Shown here: piece by piece, positions 24,811-33,757 of the stretch
How the letters are laid out: the number at the start of each line of letters is the position of its first letter
Position numbering within the stretch: the first letter of the stretch is position 1
Made by a program: the position numbers and the translations under genes
DNA from: SXTU01 sp964496695
GTDB taxonomy: Bacteria > Verrucomicrobiota > Verrucomicrobiia > Limisphaerales > SXTU01
NCBI GenBank assembly: GCA_964496695.1
Contig: CAZCBE010000001.1
Coordinates: forward strand, 124,001-188,000
DNA: 64,000 nucleotides
Reading direction: 5' to 3'
The notes under the pieces: generated by a model
Seen by the model: only the letters and a program-made list of their open reading frames with translations
What the model was told of the DNA's origin: nothing
Database searches by the model: none

Positions 24811-25815
24811 TTACGGCAGCGTCGCCTCGACCGCCGCCAGCTTTTCCCCTTCCACAGCGCCCTTCGCCAGCAGCACCGTCTCCTCATCCTTCAACCGTTT
24901 GAACAGCTCCGGCGCATCGCGCTTCTGGAGCGTCAGATCGCGCACGCCAGTCGCCTCGCAGCAGAACAGCCGGGCAAATCCCTTGTAAACGCGGGTAGTC
25001 CCAACCACTCGTGCCCATCCCGTGAAACGCTGGCCTTCCGTCCGCAGTCCCTTGCGTTCGAGCACGAGGAAACTGTAGGGCAGGCTGCGCAGGTCAATGC
25101 CCATGCGCTGCGCGAACCGCACCCAGTTCGAGTCCGCCATGATGCCGGTGGGCGGCGCGGCGAAGTTGTGGCACCAGTGGCGTTCGTTGCCCTCGGTGAG
25201 CACGCCGCACACCTCGGCATGAGTGCAGGGGGCGATGACCTCGAACTCCGCCCGCAGCCGCTCACGCATGGCGCCGAGGGCCCGGCTGTCCGCGTGCGTG
25301 CCGGGCTCCACCCAGAGCACCGCGTCGGCCCGGCTCGCGAGCTGGAGCAGGACTTCGCGCTCGGGTTCGGCGAGTTCGTTGAGCACATGGCTCACGAGGA
25401 GCAGGCCGATGCGTCCAGATTCCGGCACGCCGGAAGTGACCGTGAGCTGGGGAAATACCGCCTTGGCCCGCGCGGCGGCAAAGTCCATCGCAAGCGAAGC
25501 GCGGTCGAAGAGCCGGAGTGCTGTCACGTTCTCCGTGCCGAACTCGCGCAGCACGCAGCGGCCCGCAACGCCGCTGCCGCAGCCCCAGTCGAGCACCTCG
25601 CCCGGCGGCGGAGTCCAGCCGCGCAGTTTCAATTCCGCCAGCACCGCGTCCCACTTCCAGGCGATGCGCTGGGCAAAGGTGAGGTCGTAGTTCGCGAGGT
25701 CTGCGCGCGACTGCCAATAGACACCGGTCGCACCCACCCCAGACAGGAAGCCGTCCCGCAGGCGGGTGAGCGTGGTCCAGTCGAGGGTTTCCCAAGTAGT
25801 TTCGAGATCAGACAT
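24811..25815 (-). CDS. Rsm22-family methyltransferase-like protein
   Basis: 334 residues. The SAM-binding motif VLDWGCGSGVAGRCVLREFG is clear, followed by LLLVSHVLNELAEPERE and a Cys/His set (CTHAEVCG, ERHWCHNFA, FARLFCCEATG) typical of Rsm22, a mitochondrial small-subunit assembly protein proposed to carry an Fe-S cluster. Bacterial homologues are poorly studied. ATG 25815 (MSDLETTWETLDW) was chosen over the longer frame to 25866. Monocistronic, convergent with larC. Confidence 0.75.
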   Translation of the reverse strand: MSDLETTWETLDWTTLTRLRDGFLSGVGATGVYWQSRADLANYDLTFAQRIAWKWDAVLAELKLRGWTPPPGEVLDWGCGSGVAGRCVLREFGTENVTALRLFDRASLAMDFAAARAKAVFPQLTVTSGVPESGRIGLLLVSHVLNELAEPEREVLLQLASRADAVLWVEPGTHADSRALGAMRERLRAEFEVIAPCTHAEVCGVLTEGNERHWCHNFAAPPTGIMADSNWVRFAQRMGIDLRSLPYSFLVLERKGLRTEGQRFTGWARVVGTTRVYKGFARLFCCEATGVRDLTLQKRDAPELFKRLKDEETVLLAKGAVEGEKLAAVEATLP

Positions 25816-26083
25816 CGGGGAGACAGATAGCAGTTCCGTGCCCGATGGGGAATGCCGGAGAGCCAAGAAAAGCCCGCAGATTCAGGGCGACCGCAGATGT
25901 GTAAACCAAACTGGTGCCCGCGAAGCACACGAAAAGACGCGAATGGAATTCCGATGGCGAAGCTGGCAATTACGGATGGGACGCACTGGATGGCACGGAA
26001 TCGTGGCCAATAAAATCATGCCTGGCCGTCCGAATGAGCACCGCGTCAGGGCGATGAAGCGGCATGAATGCCGCGCGCCCGAC
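25816..26083. other. Intergenic region without recognised gene
   Basis: 268 bp between two minus-strand genes. A stretch near 25870-25900 (GCAGATTCAGGGCGACCGCA) resembles, in inverted form, the repeat pair at about 52996-53050 and 54903-54960. No gene was seen. Confidence 0.5.
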
Positions 26084-27562
26084 TTACCCGCGCGGCCAGA
26101 GGCGGCGGAGGACGAGGTAGAGGATGAAGGCGAGGGCGAAGCCGACGAACCACGCGTAGTTGTAGAGGCCGAGCAGCACGGTGGAGACCTGCTTCGCCTC
26201 CAGCCATTTCACGGTGACGAGGAAGCCCGGCAGGTTCGGCAGCACGGCGAGCACGAGGGCGGCGACGCCCACGAAGCTGAAGCCGTTCGTGAACCGATAT
26301 TCGCCCTGCGAATCGTAGAGCGCGGCGACATTGAGCTGCTTCCGGCGATGCACGAAGTAGTCCGCGATCATGATGCCGCCGATCGGCCCCAGCAGCGCGC
26401 TGTAGCCGATGAGCCAGGTGAAGATATAGCCCGTGGGATCGTTGTAGAGCTTCCACGGGCACATGAGGATGCCCACCACGCCGGTGATGAGGCTGCCGGT
26501 CCGGAAGCTGATGCGGCGGGGCGCGAGGTTCGAGAAGTCGTTCGCGGGCGAGACCACGTTCGCGGCGAGGTTGGTCGAGAGCGTGGCCACGGCGAGCGTC
26601 ACGAGGGCGAGCACGGAGAGCACGGGGCTGTTGAACTTCGCCATCAGCTTCACCGGGTCCCAGATGGCCTCGCCGAAGACGACGACCGTGGCGCTGGTTA
26701 CTGCAATGCCGAGGAACGAATAAAAGGTCATGCTCAGCGGAAGGCCGAGCGCCTGGCCCAGCACCTGGTCGCGCTGCGAGCGGGCGTAGCGCGAGAAGTC
26801 CGGGATGTTCAGGGAGAGCGTCGCCCAGTAGCCGACCATCGCGGTGAGGCCGGCGGCGAACACGGGCCAGAACTCCGCGCTGGTCTGGAACTTCGAGGGC
26901 TGGGCGAGCATCGGTCCCCAGCCTTTCGCGGCGGTCACGGCCCAGACGAGCAGGCCCAGGCCGGTCAGCAGCAGAAAGGGCGCGCTCCAGATTTCCAGCC
27001 ACTTGATGCTGTCCATGCCGCGCAGGATGATGACGATGTTCAGCGCCCAGAAGAGCAGGAAGGAAACGAGTTCGCCTGTGGAGATGCCGAGCAGGGGAAG
27101 GTTCACTTTGGTCGCAGGGTCAAAGCCGAAGATGACCGCGCTGGTCGCGTAGATGGCCGCGCCGCCCACCCACGTCTGGATGCCGAACCAGCCGCACGCC
27201 ACCAGCGCGCGCATCAAGGCCGGGATATTCGCACCCAGCGTGCCGAACGATGAGCGCAGCAGCACGGGAAAGGGCACGCCATAGGCCGTGCCGGGATGGG
27301 CGTTGAGCGTCATGGGGATGAGCACGATGACGTTGCCGAGGAAGACGGTGAGGGTGGCCTGCCACCAGTTCATGCCCTGCGCGATGAGGCCGCTGGCGAG
27401 GGTGTAGGTGGTGATGCAGATGGCCATGCCGACCCACAGGGCGGCGATGGTCCAGAGGTTCCAGGTGCGGCGCTCGGGCGGGACGGGGGCGAGGTCGGCG
27501 TTGCAGAGGCGGCTGTCGGCGAAGGGGGGCGCGGGGGGTGGAGATTCAAAGGGCACCGACAT
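26084..27562 (-). CDS. NCS1-family nucleobase:cation symporter
   Basis: 492 residues with about twelve transmembrane segments. The family (cytosine, allantoin, uracil, hydantoin permeases) is recognised by RTWNLWTIAALWVGMAICIT, GNVIVLIPMTLNAHPGTAYG, PVLLRSSFGTLGANIPALMR, WFGIQTWVGG and NIPDFSRYARSQRDQ, with the late NLAANVVSPANDFSNLAPRR. It probably imports a purine, pyrimidine or hydantoin-type compound with a sodium ion or proton. No catabolic genes adjoin it, so the substrate is unknown. Confidence 0.92.
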   Translation of the reverse strand: MSVPFESPPPAPPFADSRLCNADLAPVPPERRTWNLWTIAALWVGMAICITTYTLASGLIAQGMNWWQATLTVFLGNVIVLIPMTLNAHPGTAYGVPFPVLLRSSFGTLGANIPALMRALVACGWFGIQTWVGGAAIYATSAVIFGFDPATKVNLPLLGISTGELVSFLLFWALNIVIILRGMDSIKWLEIWSAPFLLLTGLGLLVWAVTAAKGWGPMLAQPSKFQTSAEFWPVFAAGLTAMVGYWATLSLNIPDFSRYARSQRDQVLGQALGLPLSMTFYSFLGIAVTSATVVVFGEAIWDPVKLMAKFNSPVLSVLALVTLAVATLSTNLAANVVSPANDFSNLAPRRISFRTGSLITGVVGILMCPWKLYNDPTGYIFTWLIGYSALLGPIGGIMIADYFVHRRKQLNVAALYDSQGEYRFTNGFSFVGVAALVLAVLPNLPGFLVTVKWLEAKQVSTVLLGLYNYAWFVGFALAFILYLVLRRLWPRG

Positions 27563-28244
27563 GGGTTAGATTTAGCCGGTGAGGGACGGAAGGGGAAGAG
27601 GGTTGTTCATCAGGGCTGACGCATGGGCGCATCTCAGTTTCTTGCACCCGGGATGCCACGTTCTGAGCCTTCTCCCTTCGCGGAGCGAGGGGAGAAGGTG
27701 GCCGGAGGCCGGATGAGGGGTCGCCGCTGGCGCCGACGCAGCCACCCCTCACCCCAACCCTCTCCCCTTGCTCCGCGCAAAGGGAGAGGGAGTGGCAAGC
27801 CAACCACGTCGCAGCCCTGCTTGCTTTCTACTGCCGTGTTGCCATTGCAACCGTTGGGCTTCGTTTGGACCAACAGGCACCGGGTTCAAGCCCGGTGCCA
27901 ATGAGAGGACTAGAAACTGAGATGCGCCCCTGACGCATCAAAAGAGAAGAACGGACTGGCGAATGGGGACTGACGAATAAAAGCGGCGTGTCGAACCGCC
28001 TTCCCCGCCTCGTTTCGTTCGTCAGTCCCCATTCGTCAGTCAAAGTAATCATTGCCTGGTCGTTCAGCACCGCCACCAATGGAATGGCCATCCGCTTCTT
28101 CCGAAGGGACTTCTTCAGGTTTTTTGATGCGTCGGCCCTGGGTTGTTCATAGCGGTGGTCCCGCGCGCCTGCATTGGCTCAAGTGGTGCTGGTTCGGTGG
28201 CATCGCGCACTTGCATTCTCAACTCAGTAGTGTGAGGAAATGAC
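27563..28244. repeat. Repeat-filled intergenic region
   Basis: 682 bp with no credible gene, between the divergent transporter and methyltransferase genes. 27660-27792 is a CCTCTCCC-type palindrome (TCTCCCTTCGCGGAGCGAGG to CTTGCTCCGCGCAAAGGGAG). 27930-28134 is the MITE-like element listed separately. The remainder (27793-27929, 28135-28244) should hold promoters, but none was clear. Short open frames here are repeat sequence. Confidence 0.75.
27930..28134. mobile_element. MITE-like element with CTGACGCATCAAAAG ends, copy 1
   Basis: About 205 bp. Left end CTGACGCATCAAAAG (27930-27944) is inverted at the right end as TTTTGATGCGTCGG (about 28122-28134). Inside are GACTGACGAAT words facing CATTCGTCAGTCCCC words and a 75-bp segment that aligns, inverted, with the element at 47803-48008. 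No protein is encoded, so it would depend on an enzyme encoded elsewhere. Confidence 0.8.
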
Positions 28245-28988
28245 ATGGGCACGAACTACGATTTCATCGCGGACCAATACCGGCGCGCGAAGCTACAGCC
28301 GTGGCGCGCGCATGTGGAGGCCTTCACGCTGCTCGGGGTGATCGGGGAACTCACCGGCCGCACGGTGCTGGATGTGGCGTGCGGCGAGGGGTTTTACTCG
28401 CGCATCCTGCGGGCGCAGGGCGCGGCGAGCGTCACAGGGGTGGACCTGTCCGAGAAGATGATCGCCCTGGCGCAGCAGCGGGAGGCGGAACTGGCGCAGG
28501 GCATCCGCTACCTGGTGGGGGACGGCCGGAAGCTGGCGCTGGGCGAGGAGCATGACCTCGTGGTCGCGGCCTATCTGCTCAATTATGCGACGAGCCGGGA
28601 CGAACTCGCGGCCATGCTGCGGGGCATCGCCCGCAGTTTGAAGCCGGGCGGCCGGTTCATCACGATGAACAGCAACCCGGCCTTTCATTTCCCCGCCGCG
28701 CCGTCGTTTCGCCAGTATGGCTTTGAGACGCGGGTGCCGGGCGAATGGCGCGAGGGCGCGCCGTTCCACTGGCTCATCCAGCTTGAGGACGGAGCCATCG
28801 AGATCGAGAACTACCACCTCAGCGTGGCCACGCATGAGGCGGCCTGCCGCGACGCCGGTTTCAGCACGGTGCGCTGGCACCCGCTGCGGGTGTCCCCGGC
28901 GGGGGCGGCGGCCTTTGCGGAAGGATACTGGTCGGAATTGCTGCAACAGGGACCGCTGGTCTGCCTGGAGTGTGTGAAGGAGGGGTGA
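28245..28988 (+). CDS. Class I SAM-dependent methyltransferase
   Basis: 247 residues. Rossmann-type motif I is TVLDVACGEGFYSRILR, followed by acidic strand 2 (VTGVDLSEKMIALAQQ) and a post-I LVGDGRKL; later LLNYATSRDELAAMLRGIAR and LKPGGRFITMNSNP match small-molecule methyltransferases of the methyltransf_11/25 type. A GAGGA sequence lies six bases before ATG 28245, a good ribosome-binding site. Substrate cannot be told; the next gene is an unrelated prepilin. Confidence 0.88.
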   Translation: MGTNYDFIADQYRRAKLQPWRAHVEAFTLLGVIGELTGRTVLDVACGEGFYSRILRAQGAASVTGVDLSEKMIALAQQREAELAQGIRYLVGDGRKLALGEEHDLVVAAYLLNYATSRDELAAMLRGIARSLKPGGRFITMNSNPAFHFPAAPSFRQYGFETRVPGEWREGAPFHWLIQLEDGAIEIENYHLSVATHEAACRDAGFSTVRWHPLRVSPAGAAAFAEGYWSELLQQGPLVCLECVKEG

Positions 28989-29163
28989 TCCCGCGCCTGG
29001 CAGGACGCAGCCGCGTCCGGCACTGTAGCGAGCGACAAAAGAGGGTTGCGCGCCCAGCCGGGTTGTGCTGCCATGCGTTCATAGCACCACCTCAGCGCCG
29101 CTCTTGAAGCGCCGCCATGCCTTGGCGGCATTTTTGGATCGGGCTGACCACCAGCAACCGACC

Positions 29164-29991
29164 ATGCGCATCACTCTTCGTCGCACCGGAGCCTTCACCC
29201 TCATCGAACTGCTTGTCGTCATCGCGATCATCGCGATATTGGCCGGCATGCTCCTGCCGGCCCTGGCCAAGGCGAAGGCCAAAGCCAGCCGCATCAAGTG
29301 CGCGAACAACCTGAAACAGATCGGCCTCTCCTTCCGCGTGTTCGCCCACGACAACGACGACCGCTTTCCCTACAAGGTCCAGACCTACACCATCCCCGCG
29401 ACGGTCATCCCGGCGGCGAACCTGCCGAACACCCTGACGGCGGCCAATCAGCGCGTCTGGGCGCACATGCTGACGATGTCCAATGAACTCGGGAGCGCGA
29501 AGATCCTCACCTGCCCGGGGGACCGGCTGAAGTTGAACAACCTGCGCGCCGACTTCACCACCACGGCTGGCACCGGCTATCAGGTGCCGGCTCCCGGAGA
29601 TGACACGGCGATCACCGCCGCCGCGCCGTATTACGCGGCCCAGGGGAAGGACAGCGCCACGTCCTACATCGTGAGCATCGAGGCCGACGACAAGCAGCCG
29701 AACACCTCGCTGTCCGCGGACCGCAACTTCAGCGCGGGCCTCAATCCGAACATGGCGGTGAATGCCCGGGGAGCGCAAAGCACGACGTTCCCCATACCGG
29801 TGCCGGGAAAGCTGCTCTGGGTGGTGGGCACGGGAACCTCCGGCCAGTTCGGCCATCATGACCTGGCAGGAAACACGGTGCTCTCGGACGGCAGCGTGCA
29901 GCAGTTGACCGCCCCCGCCCTGGATCAGCAGGCCACGCAGATCTACACGGCGCTGGGGGTCAACTCGTTGGCGGCGATATTCCCGAACTGA
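29164..29991 (+). CDS. Type II secretion-type prepilin (H-X9-DG family)
   Basis: 275 residues. The type III/IV pilin-like leader has the cleavage motif GAFTLIELLVVIAIIAILAG with a hydrophobic helix and the usual LLPALAKAKAKASRIKCANN continuation. The C-terminus has the HDLAGNTVLSDG (H-X9-DG) signature seen in very large paralogous sets in Planctomycetes and Verrucomicrobia. It is likely processed by a prepilin peptidase and assembled or shown at the surface. ATG 29164 was chosen so that MRITLRRTGA precedes the motif. No secretion machinery lies nearby. Confidence 0.9.
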   Translation: MRITLRRTGAFTLIELLVVIAIIAILAGMLLPALAKAKAKASRIKCANNLKQIGLSFRVFAHDNDDRFPYKVQTYTIPATVIPAANLPNTLTAANQRVWAHMLTMSNELGSAKILTCPGDRLKLNNLRADFTTTAGTGYQVPAPGDDTAITAAAPYYAAQGKDSATSYIVSIEADDKQPNTSLSADRNFSAGLNPNMAVNARGAQSTTFPIPVPGKLLWVVGTGTSGQFGHHDLAGNTVLSDGSVQQLTAPALDQQATQIYTALGVNSLAAIFPN

Positions 29992-30031
29992 TCGCCAGCG
30001 GAGCTGAAACGCGGGGGAGAGAGCGTCCGCT

Positions 30032-31153
30032 TCAAGGGATGCGTGCTTCGGTCAGGGTGCCGTCGGGGCTGGTTTTGATGAGGCAGAAATCGGCGGGCTG
30101 GCCCACGGCGATTTCATTGCGGAGGCCCATGAGCTGCGCGGGGCGCTCGGAGAAGTGCGGCCACACTTCACGCCACGTCTTCCCGAGCATCTGTGCGGCG
30201 CGCGTGATGCCATCAATCGGCTTCAGCGCGGAGCCGGCGAAGTTCGGTTTGCCGGGCTGGCGCACGATCTGGTCTGCGCCGACTTCCAGTTCGATGCTGC
30301 CAATCGTGTAGCGGCCCGGCGGCGCGCCGGCGGCGGACATGGCGTCGGTGGTGTAGTAGATGCGCTCGGGCGGGAGGGCGCGGTGCATGTGGCGGAACAG
30401 GATCGGCGAGACGTGGTGCGTGTCCGGGATGAGGCTGGGCGTGATGCCGGGGGTATCGAAGACGCGCCAGAGGATGTTGTCGTGGCGGTCAAGCTGCTGC
30501 GGGATGCCGTTGCCGAGGTGGGTGAAGCCGCGTGCCCCGGCAGCCACAGCAGCGCGGATGGTGTCAGCGGAGGCGTTCGTATGGCCAAGGCTGATGACGA
30601 AGCCGAGGGCGACGGCGAGGTGGATGGCTTCGAGCGAGCCATTGCGCTCGGGGGCGAGCGTGAGCAGGACGGGATCGGTGCCGGTGACGGCACGGAGTTC
30701 GCGGAGATCGGCCTCAGTGGCGTCACGCATGACGGCGGGATTGTGTGCGCCCTTGAAGCCGATTTCAGGCGAGAGGAAGGGGCCTTCGATGTGCCAGCCA
30801 GCCAGCGCGGCGCGGAGTTCGGGATTCGCATCGCGAATGGCTTTAGCCTGACGCACGCGGGCCATGAGCTTCGGCCATTCATCGGTGATGAGCGTGAAGA
30901 AGAAGCGGCCGCAGCCATCGCGGCGCATCTGGCGCGCGGCGGAGAGGAGGTGCGCCTCGGTGAGATGGTCGTCGCGCTGGAAGTCCACGCCGCCGTAGCC
31001 GTTGATCTGGAGGTCGAGCAGCGTGGGCGCGAGCCAGCAGCCGTCGAGATCGCCGGTGGCGGGGCTGACGGCTGTGATGACGCCGTCGGACCAGTGGACG
31101 TGGAGGGGCAGGCCGGTGGCGAAGTGGCGGCCGCAGATTTCACCGTGGTTCAT
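30032..31153 (-). CDS. nagA: N-acetylglucosamine-6-phosphate deacetylase
   Basis: 373 residues. NagA removes acetate from GlcNAc-6-phosphate during amino-sugar use or wall recycling. Amidohydrolase-type motifs are visible: LAPTLLDLQINGYGGVDF, GWHIEGPFLSPE, FVISLGHTNASADT, FTHLGNGIPQQ, LIPDTHHVSP and IYYTTDAMSAAGAPPGRY. The asparagine-rich HLFNAM of E. coli is replaced by HLGNG here. nagB is not nearby. Distinct from neighbours on the other strand. Confidence 0.9.
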   Translation of the reverse strand: MNHGEICGRHFATGLPLHVHWSDGVITAVSPATGDLDGCWLAPTLLDLQINGYGGVDFQRDDHLTEAHLLSAARQMRRDGCGRFFFTLITDEWPKLMARVRQAKAIRDANPELRAALAGWHIEGPFLSPEIGFKGAHNPAVMRDATEADLRELRAVTGTDPVLLTLAPERNGSLEAIHLAVALGFVISLGHTNASADTIRAAVAAGARGFTHLGNGIPQQLDRHDNILWRVFDTPGITPSLIPDTHHVSPILFRHMHRALPPERIYYTTDAMSAAGAPPGRYTIGSIELEVGADQIVRQPGKPNFAGSALKPIDGITRAAQMLGKTWREVWPHFSERPAQLMGLRNEIAVGQPADFCLIKTSPDGTLTEARIP

Positions 31154-31292
31154 GGCGGATTCCTAGCGCGGGAGAGGGCGGGGAACGAGCAAAATTGCAG
31201 CCCATCGACACGCCACCCACCAGTCGGAATTTTATGCCCGCTAACTGGGCGGTCCGGTTGCTATCCAGCAGGCTGGTGCTAGACTGGCAGCA

Positions 31293-32687
31293 ATGTCGAA
31301 TTTGAACGGCTGTTCTTCCCCAAGCGCGGCAACCCCCCTTGAGAATTTGACCGACCGTTTTCTGTTCCCGGAATGCCACGCAGACGCCGAGCTGGGACGC
31401 CGCGCACGGATGATCGTGTCTTTCGGCTTGCTGGGATTCGTGTTCAGCTGCTTCTACTCGACGTTTTACCTGCTGATCGGGCATTACTGGGGGGCTGGCA
31501 TCGTCCTGGGCAGCAGCCTGATATTTGCGGTGACGCCATTCCTCGTCAAACCCCTGCGTTCGGCAGGCCTGCCCGGCAGCCTGATCCTGACGACGATGAC
31601 CGCCGAATTCATCGCGCTGTGCTTGGTGGAGGGCGGCATCTACGGGCACGCGATCGCATGGCTGGTCAGCGTGCCGGTGTGTGCGCTGCTGCTGACGGGC
31701 CGGACCGTGGCCAGCCGGTGGCTGGTGGCCTGCCTGCTGGCCGGTGCGGGGTTCATCTCGGCCCAACTGGCCGGGGTGGAACTGCGCCCGACCTACAACG
31801 AAACTTGGCACGCGCTGGTGACCGGGGCCGGCTACGTGGGCTTGATTCTGTTCATGTTCATCCTGGGAATGATCTTCGAGATCGGCCGCGAACGCGCCTT
31901 GGAGAAGATGCACGCAGTCACCGCCAAACTCGAAGCCACCAACCAGCGGCTCGTGCACCTGAACCGCGAGAAGGATGAGTTTCTCGGGATCGCCGCGCAC
32001 GATCTCAAAAACCCGCTCACCACGATCATCGTGAACGCGGAACTGGCCGGGATGCTGAAAGACCCGGCGCAGGTCGCGCTGGTCGCAGGCAAGATCATCT
32101 CTGCCGGCACCCGAATGCGGGATCTGATCACCAGCCTGCTCGACGCAAATGCGATCGAAGAAGGGCAGTTCACGTCCCGGCTCGAACGGTGTGACCTGAA
32201 TGACTTGGTGACCCAGAGCCTGGAGAGCAATCAGGCCAACGCGACCCGGAAGAACATCGTGCTGGACTGCCTGCCCGGCGGGGAGGTCTGCGCCCTCGCG
32301 GATCGCCGGGCAGTGTTGCAGATCCTGGACAACCTCCTTTCGAACGCCGTCAAATATACCCGCCCCGGAACCACCGTGCGCGTCCGCACCCGGATGGACG
32401 GACGGCTGGCGCTGGTGTCCTTCAAGGACGAGGGCCCAGGCATCACCGCCGAGGATCAGATGAAGCTCTTCCAGCGGTTTGCTCGGCTCTCGGCACGGCC
32501 CACCGGTGGCGAGTCTTCCACGGGACTGGGCCTTTCCATTGTCTATCGGCTAGCCAAGGCGATGGGCGGCGATGTCACCTGCGCCAGCCCGCCCGGGGAG
32601 GCGGCCACCTTCACGCTCCATCTGCCCGGGTGGGAGCGGAGGCCGGTAGAAAACAAAGACCCCCGCCCCTCGCTCGCGACGAGCTAG
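31293..32687 (+). CDS. Membrane-bound sensor histidine kinase
   Basis: 464 residues. About five to six transmembrane helices (residues 40-200) form a sensor region with no named domain, followed by a short coiled-coil (RALEKMHAVTAKLEATNQRL). The HisKA box is FLGIAAHDLKNPLT with phospho-accepting His236. The HATPase domain has the N box (LDNLLSNAVKYTRPG), G1 (KDEGPGI) and G2 (STGLGLSIVYRL). No response regulator is adjacent, so it is an orphan kinase. The convergent AraC gene ends 4 nt after it. Confidence 0.92.
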   Translation: MSNLNGCSSPSAATPLENLTDRFLFPECHADAELGRRARMIVSFGLLGFVFSCFYSTFYLLIGHYWGAGIVLGSSLIFAVTPFLVKPLRSAGLPGSLILTTMTAEFIALCLVEGGIYGHAIAWLVSVPVCALLLTGRTVASRWLVACLLAGAGFISAQLAGVELRPTYNETWHALVTGAGYVGLILFMFILGMIFEIGRERALEKMHAVTAKLEATNQRLVHLNREKDEFLGIAAHDLKNPLTTIIVNAELAGMLKDPAQVALVAGKIISAGTRMRDLITSLLDANAIEEGQFTSRLERCDLNDLVTQSLESNQANATRKNIVLDCLPGGEVCALADRRAVLQILDNLLSNAVKYTRPGTTVRVRTRMDGRLALVSFKDEGPGITAEDQMKLFQRFARLSARPTGGESSTGLGLSIVYRLAKAMGGDVTCASPPGEAATFTLHLPGWERRPVENKDPRPSLATS

Positions 32688-32691
32688 CAGA

Positions 32692-33561
32692 TCACCCGGC
32701 GCTGCGCTGCAACTGGCGGCGGTAGTCGCGCGGGGTGAGGTGGGTGATCTCGCGGAAGCGGCGGTTGAAGTTGGGGAGGTTGCGGAAGCCGCAGTCCAGC
32801 GCGATGTCGGTGATCTTGCGCTCCTCCTCGGCGAGCAGACGGCAGGCGCGGCCGACGCGCAGCTCGTTCACGTATTCGGGCAGGGTCTTGCCGGTGCGCA
32901 GCTTGAAGAAGCGGCTGAAGGCCCCTTCGCTCAAGTGCGCGGCGCGAGCGACGGTGGCCCGGTCAATCGTCTCCGTCAGGTGCGCGTGGATGTGCGCGGT
33001 GACACGCTCCATGCGGCCCTGATCGTCGCTCGACAAACTGGGCACAAAGCCGGCACTGGCGATGGGCGTCAGCTCCCGCGATTCAGCAAGTGCGCCGAGG
33101 ATGCCGAGCAGTTCGGCAATGCGGTCGAGGCCTTCCGCGCTGACGAGCCGCTCGAGACGCGCGGCGACGGCATCGCGGGTGCGACCGGTGATATGCAGGC
33201 CGCGGGCGGCACGCTTCAGCAGGCGGTGGACGGGTTCCGCCTCGGGGATTTCCCAGAAGTCCTGGCCGAGAAAGGTCTTTTGAAAGCGCACGACGACCGC
33301 ATGCACGGCGGGTCGCGCGCCGCGCGCGTCGGGGTCCTGCTGCCAGACGTGCGGGAGATTCGAGCCGACGAGCACGAGGTCGCCGGCAGTGAGCGGCGTG
33401 ATCTTGTCCCCGACGAGCCGGTAGCCGGTGCTGCGGAGCACGAGCGTGATCTGAAATTCGGGGTGGAAATGCCACGTCGCACCATAGCCCGGCCCGCGCA
33501 CGACCTCGCAGTGGAAGGATTCCCACTGCCGCTGCGGCGTCTGCTCGAACACGGGTTTCAC
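32692..33561 (-). CDS. AraC-family transcriptional regulator with cupin domain
   Basis: 289 residues. The N-terminal cupin sensor (WHFHPEFQITLVLRSTGYRL; GDLVLVGSNLPHVW) is like those that bind sugars. The C-terminal double helix-turn-helix has HLSEGAFSRFFKLRTGKTLP, YVNELRVGRACRLLAEEERK and the second helix DIALDCGFRNLPNFNRRFRE. Likely controls nearby carbohydrate genes; the sialidase-like gene follows on the same strand after a repeat, so it is a candidate target. ATG at 33561. Confidence 0.9.
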   Translation of the reverse strand: MKPVFEQTPQRQWESFHCEVVRGPGYGATWHFHPEFQITLVLRSTGYRLVGDKITPLTAGDLVLVGSNLPHVWQQDPDARGARPAVHAVVVRFQKTFLGQDFWEIPEAEPVHRLLKRAARGLHITGRTRDAVAARLERLVSAEGLDRIAELLGILGALAESRELTPIASAGFVPSLSSDDQGRMERVTAHIHAHLTETIDRATVARAAHLSEGAFSRFFKLRTGKTLPEYVNELRVGRACRLLAEEERKITDIALDCGFRNLPNFNRRFREITHLTPRDYRRQLQRSAG

Positions 33562-33606
33562 GGGGGGAGACTAGCGGGTGGGGGGCGGAGGCGGAAGGGG
33601 CATCGT

Positions 33607-33754
33607 GGTGGCAGGCGTCCTCGCCTGCCGTAGAGGGCGGCATCTTGCCGCCCGGGCTTGGGCCGCGGAGTTCGTTGGCTGTCGGATTGGCGTTGCGCTT
33701 CGTCCGCCGGGCGGAACGCCCGGCTCTACGGCAGGCGGGACGCCTGCCGCCACA
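33607..33754. repeat. GGCAGGCGTC/CGGGCGGCAAGATG palindrome, inverted intergenic copy
   Basis: TGGTGGCAGGCGTCCTCGCC and TGCCGTAGAGGGCGGCATCT on the left, CGCCGGGCGGAACGCCCGGC and TCTACGGCAGGCGGGACGCC on the right. It lies between the AraC start and the sialidase gene, ending 3 bases before the latter's stop. Third copy of the family inside the DUF1553 gene. Confidence 0.9.
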
Positions 33755-33757
33755 GGG

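Noticed and set aside
27623..27904. 93-codon plus-strand open frame
   Set aside because: Overlaps a dispersed palindrome and encodes only repeat peptide (ECTCCC-type Pro/Ser/Arg).
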